Positions 17,405 to 26,529 of a stretch of DNA of 44,772 nt are shown here, in pieces. Position 1 is the stretch's first letter, and each line of letters opens with the position of its first letter. The notes under the pieces were generated by a model. The model worked only from the letters and a program-made list of their open reading frames with translations. It ran no database searches and was not told where the DNA came from. The translations under genes were made by a program, and so were the position numbers. This stretch comes from Colwellia sp. GTDB lineage: Bacteria; Pseudomonadota; Gammaproteobacteria; Enterobacterales; Alteromonadaceae. Where the stretch lies: the NCBI GenBank assembly GCA_013215295.1, contig JABSOZ010000028.1, positions 1 to 44,772 of the forward strand, given 5' to 3'.

Positions 17405-18589
17405 ATGAACAAGGCAGGCACTTTTATTGCCAGTGATGGCACTTTTTATGTAGATAACAAGCGTTACTTTTGGTGGTTTTCTCTGTTGATACCCAGTGCA
17501 GCTGTAGCTGGTCTTCTGTTATATCCGTTTTTTAACCATGAATTTTTGCTCTGGTTGTTTTTTATTTTAGTCTATATCATATTCCCTATTGTTGATTACG
17601 TGATGGGAGAAGATAGCAGCAATCCGCCAGAGTCTGTTATAACCTTACTTGAGTCGGATCCTTTTTATCCCATAATCACCCGTCTGAACGTTCCGGTTGT
17701 CATTGCCTCTTTTATATTTTGTGCCTGGTTTGTCGCCAGTAATCAACTCAGTATTTATGGCTATTTAGCAGTTGCCCTGTTAGCAGGGATCGTAGGCGGG
17801 CACGGCTTAAACATTGGTCATGAATTGGGTCATAAGAGAAAGAAGCTTGATATATGGTTGGCTAAAATTGTACTTGCACCTGCGGCATACGGTCATTTTT
17901 TCATCGAGCATAACCGCGGCCACCATAAACACGTAGCCACGCCAGAAGATCCTGCCTCGGCCAAAATGGGCGAAAGCATTTATCGTTTTGCCTTAAGAGA
18001 ATTACCAGGTGCAATATTACGAGCATACAATATAGAAAAACTGCGTATGAAAAAAGCTGGTAAGTCTGCCTGGTCATTAGAAAATGAATTCTTGCAAGCC
18101 ATGTTGATGACTTTAGGGATTTTCGTTAGCCTGGTTGTGTGGTTAGGCTCAGGTGTTGTACCTTATTTAATCATATGTGCTTTCTGGTCAATGTGGCAGC
18201 TCACATCTGCTAACTATGTCGAACATTATGGTTTATTGCGACAAAAACTTCCAAGCGGACGTTACGAACGCCCACAACCACATCATAGCTGGAATAGTAA
18301 TCATATTTTCTCAAACTGGGCACTGTTCCACTTACAGCGTCACTCAGATCATCATGCCAATGCAACGCGTAGCTATCAGTCTCTGCGCCATTTTAGCGGA
18401 TTACCTACACTGCCAAGTGGTTATTTTGGTATGTATGTCGTCGCCTACGTTCCCTGGTTATGGTTTAAAGTGATGGACAAACGCTTGCTGCAAGTGACAG
18501 GTGGTGATTTTTCCAAAATAAATGTGCTGGCGCAAAAACGTGATAAATTAATGAGAAAATATCAGTCTACTATAAAGAGCCTTTCGTGA
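17405..18589 (+). CDS. alkB: AlkB-type alkane 1-monooxygenase
   Basis: Integral-membrane di-iron hydroxylase that oxidises terminal carbons of medium-chain alkanes with electrons from rubredoxin. It has 394 aa from ATG 17405, which has GGAGAG 6-7 bases upstream; in-frame TTG 17336 and ATG 17384 are less well placed. Six hydrophobic segments are visible. The His boxes are HELGH at 139-143, EHNRGHHKH at 168-176 and LQRHSDHH at 310-317, plus the family motif NYVEHYGL around 270-277. All iron ligands appear present. No rubredoxin or rubredoxin reductase gene is adjacent, so electrons must come from elsewhere. The gene stands alone. Confidence 0.93.
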   Translation: MNKAGTFIASDGTFYVDNKRYFWWFSLLIPSAAVAGLLLYPFFNHEFLLWLFFILVYIIFPIVDYVMGEDSSNPPESVITLLESDPFYPIITRLNVPVVIASFIFCAWFVASNQLSIYGYLAVALLAGIVGGHGLNIGHELGHKRKKLDIWLAKIVLAPAAYGHFFIEHNRGHHKHVATPEDPASAKMGESIYRFALRELPGAILRAYNIEKLRMKKAGKSAWSLENEFLQAMLMTLGIFVSLVVWLGSGVVPYLIICAFWSMWQLTSANYVEHYGLLRQKLPSGRYERPQPHHSWNSNHIFSNWALFHLQRHSDHHANATRSYQSLRHFSGLPTLPSGYFGMYVVAYVPWLWFKVMDKRLLQVTGGDFSKINVLAQKRDKLMRKYQSTIKSLS

Positions 18590-18629
18590 AATGAACACTT
18601 TATCGGAAGGGATGTTGTTGTGATTTAAA

Positions 18630-18850
18630 GTCTTAATGACCGCTTTGTTGGCTTAGTTCGCACTCAGACTAAACGGATCATTGGCAAATAAATCATCATC
18701 AAGATACATAAGTTCTCATCTATACCTAACGGCCGCTATCAGGAATCAGCTAACGTAATGTGGTTGTTCAGCCATGTCTGCTATAGATCAAAACATACTA
18801 AAAATTTTAGTGAAAATTATCAAATGCTAACTTCCGCAGTGTGGCAGCTA
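18630..18850. repeat. Dispersed repeat A, copy 1
   Basis: About 220 bp similar over its length to 44480-44697. Shared stretches include TTGGCTTAGTTC, TCATCATCAA, CCGCTATCAG, GTTGTTCAG/GATTGTTCAG, TAGATCAAAACATAC and CTAACTTCCGCA. The copies are degenerate and noncoding. It lies just after alkB. Confidence 0.7.
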
Positions 18851-18908
18851 CAGTCCTTAACAACTCACTTTATAAATTAGTGAATTGCCAAATGAAGTAG
18901 TTCTTTTA

Positions 18909-18987
18909 TTAAGGGCTTCTAGGTGCTCAGAGCGGAAGTATCAGAGTAGCTAAACCTAAGGTCAGCTTCAAGCTTCTTTGCCGACAT
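18909..18987. repeat. Dispersed repeat C, copy 1
   Basis: Similar to 40541-40622: TTAAGG.CTTCT.GGTGC, AGCGGAAGT, CTAAGGTC.GCTT and TTTGCCGAC-like ends. It lies about 60 bases after repeat A copy 1 and may be the right half of the same composite element. The whole spacer 18590-19169 carries no gene. Confidence 0.55.
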
Positions 18988-19169
18988 TCATATACTATTT
19001 TTAAAAGCTAAACTTGAGCCTGAGTCAAGAATAAGTAGAATTTAGAGGATAACTAAATTGTTCACACTTATCATTTAAATACCAATATTAACTAAATACA
19101 TACACATATATATTTTTTTTATTAATTATACTAAGGTTAAACGATGTTTGTTTATTAACTGATATTTAC

Positions 19170-22100
19170 TTGTATAAAAAAATAAAAGTACAATTAACTT
19201 TGTCGCTCATAATCCTATTTTATACTTCAATTGCTCTTGCATTAAACTCTGAGATCCGCTTTCAAAACCTTTCAATTGAAGATGGCTTACAGGAAAAATC
19301 TGTGAAGACTATGTTGCTAGATGACACAGGTTTTTTGTGGTTTGGTACTGAAGATGGCTTATTTAAATATGATGGTTATGGTTTAAAGACATTTAAGCAC
19401 GACTTAATTAAGGATAACTCTCTTTCCGGTAATTCTATTAATATTATTATTAAAGATAGTAAGAGTAATCTATGGATTGGCACTCGAGGCAAGGGGCTAA
19501 ACCACTTTAATACAAAAACAGAGCGGTTTACCCATTACCGCCATCAAGATGACAGCCCTAATAGTATCAGTGATGATCATATCTATAGTCTTTTAGAAGA
19601 TAGCCAAGGCCACCTTTGGATTGGGACACGTAATGGTCTGAATCATTTTAATACTGAAACAAATCAATTTACCCATTATCGCCATCAAGCCAATAATCCG
19701 AACAGCTTAAGTAATGATAGTGTCAGGAGCATTATTGAAGATAATCAAGGCAATCTTTGGTTTGGAACATTTAGTGGCCTCAATCACTTCAATACCAAAA
19801 CAAGACAATTTACTCAATATCGCCAACAAAGCAACGATGTTAATAGTTTAAGTAATGACTATATTTATAGCATTATTGAAGACAGTCAGAACAACCTTTG
19901 GCTTGGAACACGTGGTGGCATCAATCATTTTGATTCAAAAACAGCAAGGTTTTCCCATTACCCCCTTCAAGACAACGGTCCAAATAATATTAGTGATAAC
20001 TATGTATATAGTATTGTAGAAGACAGCCAAGACAATCTTTGGATTGGAACACTTAATGGTGGCCTCAAATATTTTAATACCAAAACAAGACATTTTACTT
20101 TTTATCGACATCAAGCCGGTGATGCTAATAGCTTAAGTCATGATTCTATATATAGCATTATTGAAGACAATCAAGGCGGTGTCTGGGTTGGAACACATAA
20201 AGGGCTTAATTATTTTAATATAAAAACAGACCAGTTTAACCATTTTCGTCATAAAGCCTCAGATGCTAATAGTTTAAGTAATGAGGGCGTCTATAGTATT
20301 ATGGAAGACAGTAACAGTGGTCTTTGGATTGGTACAAGTGGTGGTGGCCTAAATTATTATAATAGTAAAACAAATCAATTTACTCATTATCGTCATCAAA
20401 AAAATGATCCCAGTAGTATAAGTGGTGATTACATTTTTTCCATTGTCGAAGACCGTCAAGGGAACCTTTGGACTGGAACGGATGCTGGGCTTGATTATTT
20501 TAATACAGAAACAGAACAATTTACTCATTATCGCCATCAACCCGATGATATTAATAGCTTAAGTGGTGATTTTGTTTTTATCATTATAGAAGATAGTCAA
20601 GACAACCTTTGGATGGGAACAAATAAAGGACTTAATTATTTTAATACCAAAACAGCACAATTCACTCATTACCGTCATCAGGTCAATATTCCGAATAGTT
20701 TAAGTAATGACAATGTTTTCGGGTTAGTAGAAGACCGTCAAGGTAACCTTTGGATTGGGACGGATGAAGGGCTTAACTTCTTTAATAAAAACACTAAAAA
20801 ATTCACTCATTATCGCCATAATCCCAGCAAAAGCGACAGCTTAAGCCATGATAATGTCGAGAGTATTATAGAAGATAATCGAGGCAATCTTTGGATTGGA
20901 ACAGATGAAGGGTTAAACCTCTTTAATAAAAAAACTGAAAAATTTAAACGCTACACAACCCAGAATGGTTTACCTAGTAATATTATTTATGGAATTGAAG
21001 AAGATAATCAAGGGTTTATCTGGCTAACTACCAATCATGGACTATCTAGATTAGATACCAAAACAGGAAAGTTTCAGAATTATGATGTGGGTGATGGTCT
21101 TCAAAGTAACGAATTTAGTGGTAATGCCTCGTTTAAAAGTAAAAGTGGTGAATTGTTTTTTGGTGGGAACAATGGTTTTAATCGCTTTTATCCTGAAAAC
21201 ATAGTCGATGATATTCAACTACCTAAGGTAGTGATAACTGAAATGATGCTATTGAATAACACTGTGCCGATTATCCCTATCAATAACGTAAGGCACAACA
21301 ATATAGACACAACCGTCTCGCCATCCAAAAATAAAGCAAGGTTTAGCCTAAATCAGGTAATTAACGAAACTAAAGCTATAACTTTAACTTATCAAGAAAA
21401 TATTGTTGCATTTGAATTTTCTGCATTGCACTTTTCAAATCCTAAAAAGAATCAATATGCTTACCAACTGGTGGGTTGGAATGAAGACTGGGTAAGCACT
21501 GATTATAAAAATCGCAGAGCCACTTTTACAAACCTTCCTTACGGAGATTATATTTTTAGAGTAAAAGCGAGCAATGCAGATGGGTATTGGAATGAAGTAG
21601 GTACATCATTACAGATCAAGGTTTTGCCACCTCCGTGGAAAACGTGGTGGGCGTATACAATTTATGGTTTATTTTTATTGAGCTTAGTTTTTACGTTTAT
21701 ACATTCTCAAAGAAAGAAGGTGATTTTTGAACGAAAGGTTAATGCACAATTAGAAGACAAAGTAATAGAGCGCACCTCGCAGTTGCAATACAAGACTGAA
21801 GAATTACAAAAGTCAATTATGATGTTAGAAGAGATGAGTTTAACAGATCAATTAACCGGACTTAAAAACCGTCGTTTCTTGCTCAATAATATTGAAAACG
21901 ATATTTTGTTAGTACTGCGTAAATATAAGAGTAAGCATGAAAGCAATAGCAACAAGAAACCAGAAGCGGCAGACCTGATTATATTTCTTATCGACTTAGA
22001 CCATTTTAAAATGGTCAATGACATTCACGGCCATACTGCTGGTGATGCGGTATTAGTGCAAATTAAAGAGATTTTAGAACAAGTATTTCGTGAAACAGAT

Positions 22101-22523
22101 TATTTAGTTCGTTGGGGGGGAGAAGAGTTTTTGGTTATTGCCCGCTTTACCGAGCGTGGCAATGCCCCTGAATTAGCCGAGCGATTAAGACAAACTGTAG
22201 AAAATCATGATTTTGATATTGGGGGAAATAAAATACTTAAAAAAACTTGTTCTATTGGGTTTGCTTGTTATCCTTTTTCTACGCAAGATACAAAAGCATT
22301 AACATGGCAACAAGTTGTTGATGTTGCCGATCATTGTATGTACGCCGCAAAAAAATCAAATCGAAATGCTTGGGTGGGACTATACGCGAAAACTAATAAA
22401 CATAATGAGGATTTATTTACTGCGGTAATTGAAGAAACACAATCACTTATCCAATTAGATGAATTGAAAATGCTATCTTCTATAGCTGAAATTGATCAAG
22501 TTATTTGGATGGTGGGTGAGTGA
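19170..22523 (+). CDS. Two-propeller sensor with C-terminal GGDEF domain
   Basis: A 1117-aa transmembrane sensor predicted to make c-di-GMP. It starts with a signal peptide or anchor (1-25). About 14 two-component-regulator propeller repeats follow, each near 48 residues with the core LWIGT..GLN..NTKT..F.HYRHQ; fourteen suits two seven-bladed propellers. Next come a Y_Y_Y domain (about 735-815, YQLVGWNEDWVSTDYKNRRATF region), a membrane helix near 828-848, a coiled coil and a GGDEF domain. GGEEF is at 983-987 and the inhibitory RETD at 974-977. A 70-residue tail is unassigned. The start is TTG at 19170; no ATG or GTG lies in frame upstream and the ribosome site is weak, so the exact start is uncertain. 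The periplasmic ligand is unknown, perhaps a polysaccharide fragment by family analogy. Confidence 0.9.
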   Translation: MYKKIKVQLTLSLIILFYTSIALALNSEIRFQNLSIEDGLQEKSVKTMLLDDTGFLWFGTEDGLFKYDGYGLKTFKHDLIKDNSLSGNSINIIIKDSKSNLWIGTRGKGLNHFNTKTERFTHYRHQDDSPNSISDDHIYSLLEDSQGHLWIGTRNGLNHFNTETNQFTHYRHQANNPNSLSNDSVRSIIEDNQGNLWFGTFSGLNHFNTKTRQFTQYRQQSNDVNSLSNDYIYSIIEDSQNNLWLGTRGGINHFDSKTARFSHYPLQDNGPNNISDNYVYSIVEDSQDNLWIGTLNGGLKYFNTKTRHFTFYRHQAGDANSLSHDSIYSIIEDNQGGVWVGTHKGLNYFNIKTDQFNHFRHKASDANSLSNEGVYSIMEDSNSGLWIGTSGGGLNYYNSKTNQFTHYRHQKNDPSSISGDYIFSIVEDRQGNLWTGTDAGLDYFNTETEQFTHYRHQPDDINSLSGDFVFIIIEDSQDNLWMGTNKGLNYFNTKTAQFTHYRHQVNIPNSLSNDNVFGLVEDRQGNLWIGTDEGLNFFNKNTKKFTHYRHNPSKSDSLSHDNVESIIEDNRGNLWIGTDEGLNLFNKKTEKFKRYTTQNGLPSNIIYGIEEDNQGFIWLTTNHGLSRLDTKTGKFQNYDVGDGLQSNEFSGNASFKSKSGELFFGGNNGFNRFYPENIVDDIQLPKVVITEMMLLNNTVPIIPINNVRHNNIDTTVSPSKNKARFSLNQVINETKAITLTYQENIVAFEFSALHFSNPKKNQYAYQLVGWNEDWVSTDYKNRRATFTNLPYGDYIFRVKASNADGYWNEVGTSLQIKVLPPPWKTWWAYTIYGLFLLSLVFTFIHSQRKKVIFERKVNAQLEDKVIERTSQLQYKTEELQKSIMMLEEMSLTDQLTGLKNRRFLLNNIENDILLVLRKYKSKHESNSNKKPEAADLIIFLIDLDHFKMVNDIHGHTAGDAVLVQIKEILEQVFRETDYLVRWGGEEFLVIARFTERGNAPELAERLRQTVENHDFDIGGNKILKKTCSIGFACYPFSTQDTKALTWQQVVDVADHCMYAAKKSNRNAWVGLYAKTNKHNEDLFTAVIEETQSLIQLDELKMLSSIAEIDQVIWMVGE

Positions 22524-23164
22524 GTTCTTATTCAATAAATAAATAGATTTCTGGCCACTCTTCTAAATAATGTAATAACTTTAAATTTAACTTTGAAGTC
22601 ATACCATTACAAATACGTGAACGACCGCTTTGATGGTAGGGAAGCGGACTAATTACTATGATAAATCCCCGCTGAAATTTAGACCGCTTTGTGGCCAGCC
22701 TGTGTGAAAACTTTTTTGAACTGGCAAAGTTAGGCGAAATTACCTAGATAAAGCTCTGTAGCTTAAATTCTTAAGTAAGCTTGTTATCAAAGTGATGTGT
22801 ACTTTGCATAGCGTTGCAAAAACATTTCAGGCTAGGAGTTTTCAAACAGTCTGTGGCAATAGTGAATATTAGTGTAACTTAATACATGGAAATTTCTGTC
22901 TTTTGATAAAGGGCAGATAATAAGTAAAAGCGGGTTTAGTTCTTCTACTATTTCCTGTGTTTTAAAGAGAATAGAGTTGAATACTGACTGAAATGTTAAA
23001 CGAAATAGGAAACTCACTACACTTGAATTAGCTAAATAAATCCCCCTAAAAGCACTGAAAGTTTTATTACAATTGGGTATAGCCTTTAATTTACATAGAT
23101 AAGTACTATATCAAACCCTGACATATTATATTGTAACCTATGCATTACTATTGAGCTTAGAGAC
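22524..23164. other. Spacer with repeat debris
   Basis: No convincing gene. It holds GACCGCTTTG-type debris of the dispersed repeats at about 22620-22690, then a MITE-like element. A 61-codon reverse frame at 22832-23017 overlaps the element end and is not believed. Confidence 0.45.
22694..22857. mobile_element. MITE-like element with IS1182-type ends
   Basis: About 160 bp bounded by CAGCCTGTGTGAAAAC on the left and, in inverted orientation, GACTGTTTGAAAAC on the right. The hexamer TGTGGC occurs at both outer edges (22690-22695 and 22852-22857) and could be a target duplication. The ends resemble CAGACTGTGTGAAAAC at the left edge of the IS1182-like remnant at 11391. It has no coding capacity. 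Confidence 0.5.
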
Positions 23165-23329
23165 TTAACTATGGTTCTGTTCTAGGTACTTATCAGCGAG
23201 TTCAATTGTTTCAAAGTAATATTTTAACAATTTCATACGCTTGAGTTTTATAGGCTCAGGAATATCTTTGTCTTGTATGACATCTAACCATGACTGTACT
23301 AGAAAGGTAGGAAGAGGTGTTTCGTTCAT
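23165..23329 (-). CDS. Small hypothetical protein, 54 aa
   Basis: Reverse-strand frame from ATG 23329, MNETPLPTFLVQSWLDVIQD..., with a helical, charged C-terminal half (KLKRMKLLKYYFETIELADK). The sequence looks protein-like rather than random and is preceded by AGGATG about 10 bases upstream. No family is recognised. It lies between the propeller sensor and the WYL regulator. Confidence 0.5.
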   Translation of the reverse strand: MNETPLPTFLVQSWLDVIQDKDIPEPIKLKRMKLLKYYFETIELADKYLEQNHS

Positions 23330-23571
23330 TATTTGTGGTCATCCTTGATTAACTAATCTGTCATTAATATTAGCCTACAAAGTAAAGTTCTCAAGTAAAT
23401 ACTATTTATTAAATAGTTTTTAGTCCCGAAGGTGGCATGAGTGATCATACTGAAGGAGATTTCAAAGATTAGGGATAATCATAAAATTTAACTAATATGT
23501 TCAATTTTCTCATCTGGTGACGCGTTTCTTATTTGTGACGATCCACATAAATGTATTGGTAAAACCTTTAA

Positions 23572-24594
23572 TTAACCATATTTTTTTAATAAACTTAATG
23601 CCAATTCTTTGAAGTACTCACGTAAATAAAGGGGCTCTAAGACCTCAATGGTATTACCCATGCCTCGAAGAAACGCCTTTAACTTTGGTGTGTCCGAAAC
23701 GGTTGCATTGATCTTTACCATTTCAACTTGCTCTGTTTCAACAATGGTTTGATCGTGATTGAATTTACCATTACTTAAAATAAACGGGCTGTCTTTTCTT
23801 ATGAGTAAACTTAATGATATTTCATTACTCGTGCTATTTGATGCAAAGTAGGATTGCTTTATTTTCTCAAAGTCATAATCAGCAGGGGGAATACAACTCT
23901 TATCGGATACTTCGACATTCTTTATAAAAGCAATGGGAAATTTATACACTTTCTGGTGAAAGCTGCCAAAAGAACATACTAAAGTCATTACATTTTCGCG
24001 TTGCACTAACCCAAGGGGGTTAATCTTTTTGTAGCTTTTCCAAATAGGGTCTTGATTAGAAACGAGATAACGCTTTAGGTTGGCACTTATCTGCTTTTTA
24101 TGAAAAATAGCCTGCTTTATTTCACTTAATGCGTGTTTATCAGGCATAGGTAAAGACACAGGATTGTTACTACTGATAAGTGCTACAGACCGTTTCCAAT
24201 GTGAAATTAATGGAGACTTTTCACTTTCAATAATTGTTTGAGCTTTAATAAAGTATGCTGACAGATCGTCTAAAGTTGACTCTGGTAATAGTTCGTTTGC
24301 TACTTCTTGTAAAGTAGAGAAGGCTAGGGCGGAGTTAGCATCCATCAAAGATATATTAAGCTTTTTCCAATTTAAATTGATAGACCAACCATAAGGTTTT
24401 GAGCGCTTATCAACTTCTAATCCGAACAATCCTAGTTTTTCAAGAGATTCAAGATCTCGCTGTACCTTTCGGATGATCAAATATTCATGACCGTTAGATT
24501 CTAACCGTTCAAGCAATTGTCTTGTGGAAATCTTCTGAGGATAACGCGGAATATGGTCCAATAAATCAAGTTTTCTTTGAAACGAAGAGGACAT
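23572..24594 (-). CDS. WYL-domain transcriptional regulator
   Basis: A 340-aa regulator with an N-terminal winged helix (about 8-65, STRQLLERLESNGHEYLIIRKVQRDLESLEKLG) and a WYL domain in the second half (KKINPLGLVQRENVMTLVCSF, about 185-215). WYL proteins sense nucleic-acid or nucleotide-like ligands and control defence, mobile-element and DNA-damage genes in many bacteria. A 19-bp inverted repeat 45 bases upstream of its ATG recurs before the ftsZ-like gene, suggesting autoregulation and control of ftsZ2. It is divergent from the ParS/Xre-like gene across 187 bp. No Brx, Abi or toxin gene is next to it. Confidence 0.85.
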   Translation of the reverse strand: MSSSFQRKLDLLDHIPRYPQKISTRQLLERLESNGHEYLIIRKVQRDLESLEKLGLFGLEVDKRSKPYGWSINLNWKKLNISLMDANSALAFSTLQEVANELLPESTLDDLSAYFIKAQTIIESEKSPLISHWKRSVALISSNNPVSLPMPDKHALSEIKQAIFHKKQISANLKRYLVSNQDPIWKSYKKINPLGLVQRENVMTLVCSFGSFHQKVYKFPIAFIKNVEVSDKSCIPPADYDFEKIKQSYFASNSTSNEISLSLLIRKDSPFILSNGKFNHDQTIVETEQVEMVKINATVSDTPKLKAFLRGMGNTIEVLEPLYLREYFKELALSLLKKYG

Positions 24595-24639
24595 GGATAA
24601 CCAGAAAAAGTGGATAGTGAATAAACTTTAGCATATTGA

Positions 24640-24658
24640 TACGACAAAAAGTGTCGCA
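24640..24658 (-). promoter_or_regulatory. Putative autoregulatory operator of the WYL regulator
   Basis: On the minus strand it reads TGCGACACTTTTTGTCGTA. It differs from the ftsZ2 site (8621-8639) at two bases, both in the central spacer, and has the same CGACA-N5-TGTCG core. It lies 45 bases before the WYL start codon, against 48 bases before ftsZ2. Confidence 0.65.
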
Positions 24659-24781
24659 CAGTTGAGTTTTATCATGATGAGTAAATTATCACCTTCACTT
24701 GAATAGTCGCGCATAATTAATTATTCGTTAAGCTATTGCCTGAAGTACATAATAATTGTTGAATTTAGAGGCACAGAGTAA

Positions 24782-25135
24782 ATGGTAGAAATAGAGAAAA
24801 ACCGCCTACTTATCAAGTCGGTTTTGAAAGCGTGTAAGATACTAAATATTGATGAAAATCGTCTCTTTTCATCACTTGGTCTTGAAACAGCTATATATGC
24901 AAAAGCTACAGATAATATAAAATTAAAAAAAGATGACATTCAGTTATTAGTGAAATTTATACAGGTTTATCGATTTATTGATGGGTTTTGTGGTGGAGAT
25001 ATTGAATTTATTCATCATTGGGTTACTACAAAAAATGAATGTTTTGATGAAACACCAAAGGAGTATTTTTATACGAGAAATGGCATTCAAAAATTGTATG
25101 AATATGTGCAACGATTTAATCACTTGTACAAGTGA
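24782..25135 (+). CDS. ParS/Xre/MbcA-type antitoxin-like protein
   Basis: A 117-aa soluble protein. The N-terminal helical part is followed by a C-terminal segment matching the DUF2384 pattern: HHWVTTKNECFDETPKEYFY then GIQKLYEYVQRF. Antitoxins of this class bind their own promoter and neutralise RES or similar toxins, but no toxin gene is adjacent, so it may be an orphan or a regulator. It is divergent from the WYL gene and could share its promoter region. A 24-bp perfect palindrome overlaps its stop codon. Confidence 0.65.
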   Translation: MVEIEKNRLLIKSVLKACKILNIDENRLFSSLGLETAIYAKATDNIKLKKDDIQLLVKFIQVYRFIDGFCGGDIEFIHHWVTTKNECFDETPKEYFYTRNGIQKLYEYVQRFNHLYK

Positions 25136-25139
25136 TTAA
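25116..25139. promoter_or_regulatory. 24-bp perfect palindrome at the end of the antitoxin-like gene
   Basis: Half-site TTAATCACTTGT followed directly by its reverse complement, with no spacer, overlapping the last codons and stop. It may be the binding site of a dimeric protein or a transcript-end hairpin. No T-run follows. Confidence 0.6.
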
Positions 25140-25677
25140 TATCTAAAGCTATAAGAGAATGACATTTATTAATTGTTCTTACATATGAGTTTTTATTGTT
25201 CATACGATAATAAAAAAATATAGGTGTTCTGGGCAATAGGTATTAGGTGATATTTTGTTTTAGCTCACTTTTTTGGTACCGACTTAGAATATATATGTTA
25301 GCTGGTCAGCTGGCCTAAGGGATACCAATAGCAAATAGCTATAATGTGGACTTTTATGGCTTTTAATGGGGATTTTTCTGAATGAAGTTTCTTCAAACAA
25401 GTGTCAGTTAAGAAAAGAGAGCCCTATAAAAGTCGAATTTCTAAATATGCACAATCCACTTGAATTCTAATCTTACAATCTAGACAGAGTATATTTATTA
25501 GGTATAGCACAAATGTGGCAGTTTACTGCACAAGTCGTTCAAAGTTACTTTGGTCATCACACCAATGTAACTTATTGTTAACATTACTAAAAAATATTGA
25601 GGATAAAAAGGATATTACAGACATGTATGCATATTATATGTTATAAATATTTTTCAATATAAATATATGGATATATT
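25140..25677. other. Spacer upstream of the PAS-AraC regulator
   Basis: About 540 bp, AT-rich, no gene seen on either strand. It presumably contains the promoter of the downstream regulator. Nothing else is recognisable. Confidence 0.4.
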
Positions 25678-26529
25678 ATGCTTAAAAAAACTCATGCTGA
25701 TGATCATAATTCGGTAATAAGTTTATTAGATCAAGCTGCTTCAACATCTATAGTTTCGGCACTTCAGTCTAACTTCACTAAGGGACAAGCAATCGCCTTG
25801 CTGGATAACGCTCCCATTTGCATCAAAATATTAGACCTTGCTTTTAACTTAAAATATATGAGCCCTTCTGGAATTAAATCACTCGGTATTGATGATATTA
25901 ATAGATTTTATGGACAACCTTACCCTTTTGATTTTTATCCACAATTATTTTGTGACGATATGACTAAGAGTTTAAATAGGGCACTGACAACTAATAAAAT
26001 CGTTAAGCAAGAAGCTAATATAGTTGATCTCAAAGGTAATGAATTACGCTATCACTCAACCATTATTCCTGTCGAAAGTGAAAATGGACAAAATGAAACC
26101 CTATTAGTAATATCCATTGAAGTACCTGTAACTAATGAGGAGGATATAGAGTTATTAAAACTTAAAAGCCTTCAAGAAAGTATCGGGGGGCATTTCATAA
26201 AAGAGCATTCAAATCAAAATGTCAATTCAAGCTTTATGGCAAAAGTTGAAAATATTGTACTCGCTAATATGCATGATAATAACTTTGACGTAAACGCTTT
26301 GGCCGAACATTTATTTATGAGCCGTTCAACATTACAACGTAAATTAAAAATGGAAACGGGGGAAAGTGCAGCAATATTTATCCGCCAAAAGAGGTTGTCC
26401 AAAGCACATGAATTTATTCAATCTAAGGCTCATAAAACAATAGCTGAAACTGCATATTCTGTTGGTTTTAAGCACATTGGCAACTTTTCAGCAATATATA
26501 AAAAGTATAAGCTTACGATAACACCCTAG
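25678..26529 (+). CDS. PAS-domain AraC-family transcriptional regulator
   Basis: A 283-aa regulator. A PAS-like domain occupies about 40-160 (NAPICIKILDLAFNLKYMSPSG, then DLKGNELRYHSTIIPVE). An AraC double helix-turn-helix lies at about 180-283, with ALAEHLFMSRSTLQRKLK and TIAETAYSVGFKHIGNFSAIYKKY. It probably binds a small ligand or senses redox state through PAS and activates or represses nearby genes. The closest downstream targets are the NrfJ-like gene and the giant surface protein, 356 bp further on, but this link is only positional. Confidence 0.88.
   Translation: MLKKTHADDHNSVISLLDQAASTSIVSALQSNFTKGQAIALLDNAPICIKILDLAFNLKYMSPSGIKSLGIDDINRFYGQPYPFDFYPQLFCDDMTKSLNRALTTNKIVKQEANIVDLKGNELRYHSTIIPVESENGQNETLLVISIEVPVTNEEDIELLKLKSLQESIGGHFIKEHSNQNVNSSFMAKVENIVLANMHDNNFDVNALAEHLFMSRSTLQRKLKMETGESAAIFIRQKRLSKAHEFIQSKAHKTIAETAYSVGFKHIGNFSAIYKKYKLTITP

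Noticed and set aside
18177-18473. 98-codon forward frame inside alkB
   Set aside because: It lies wholly inside alkB in another frame, and alkB has all its His boxes and normal length.
22832-23017. 61-codon reverse frame after the propeller sensor
   Set aside because: It overlaps the right end of the MITE-like element and looks like random AT-rich translation.
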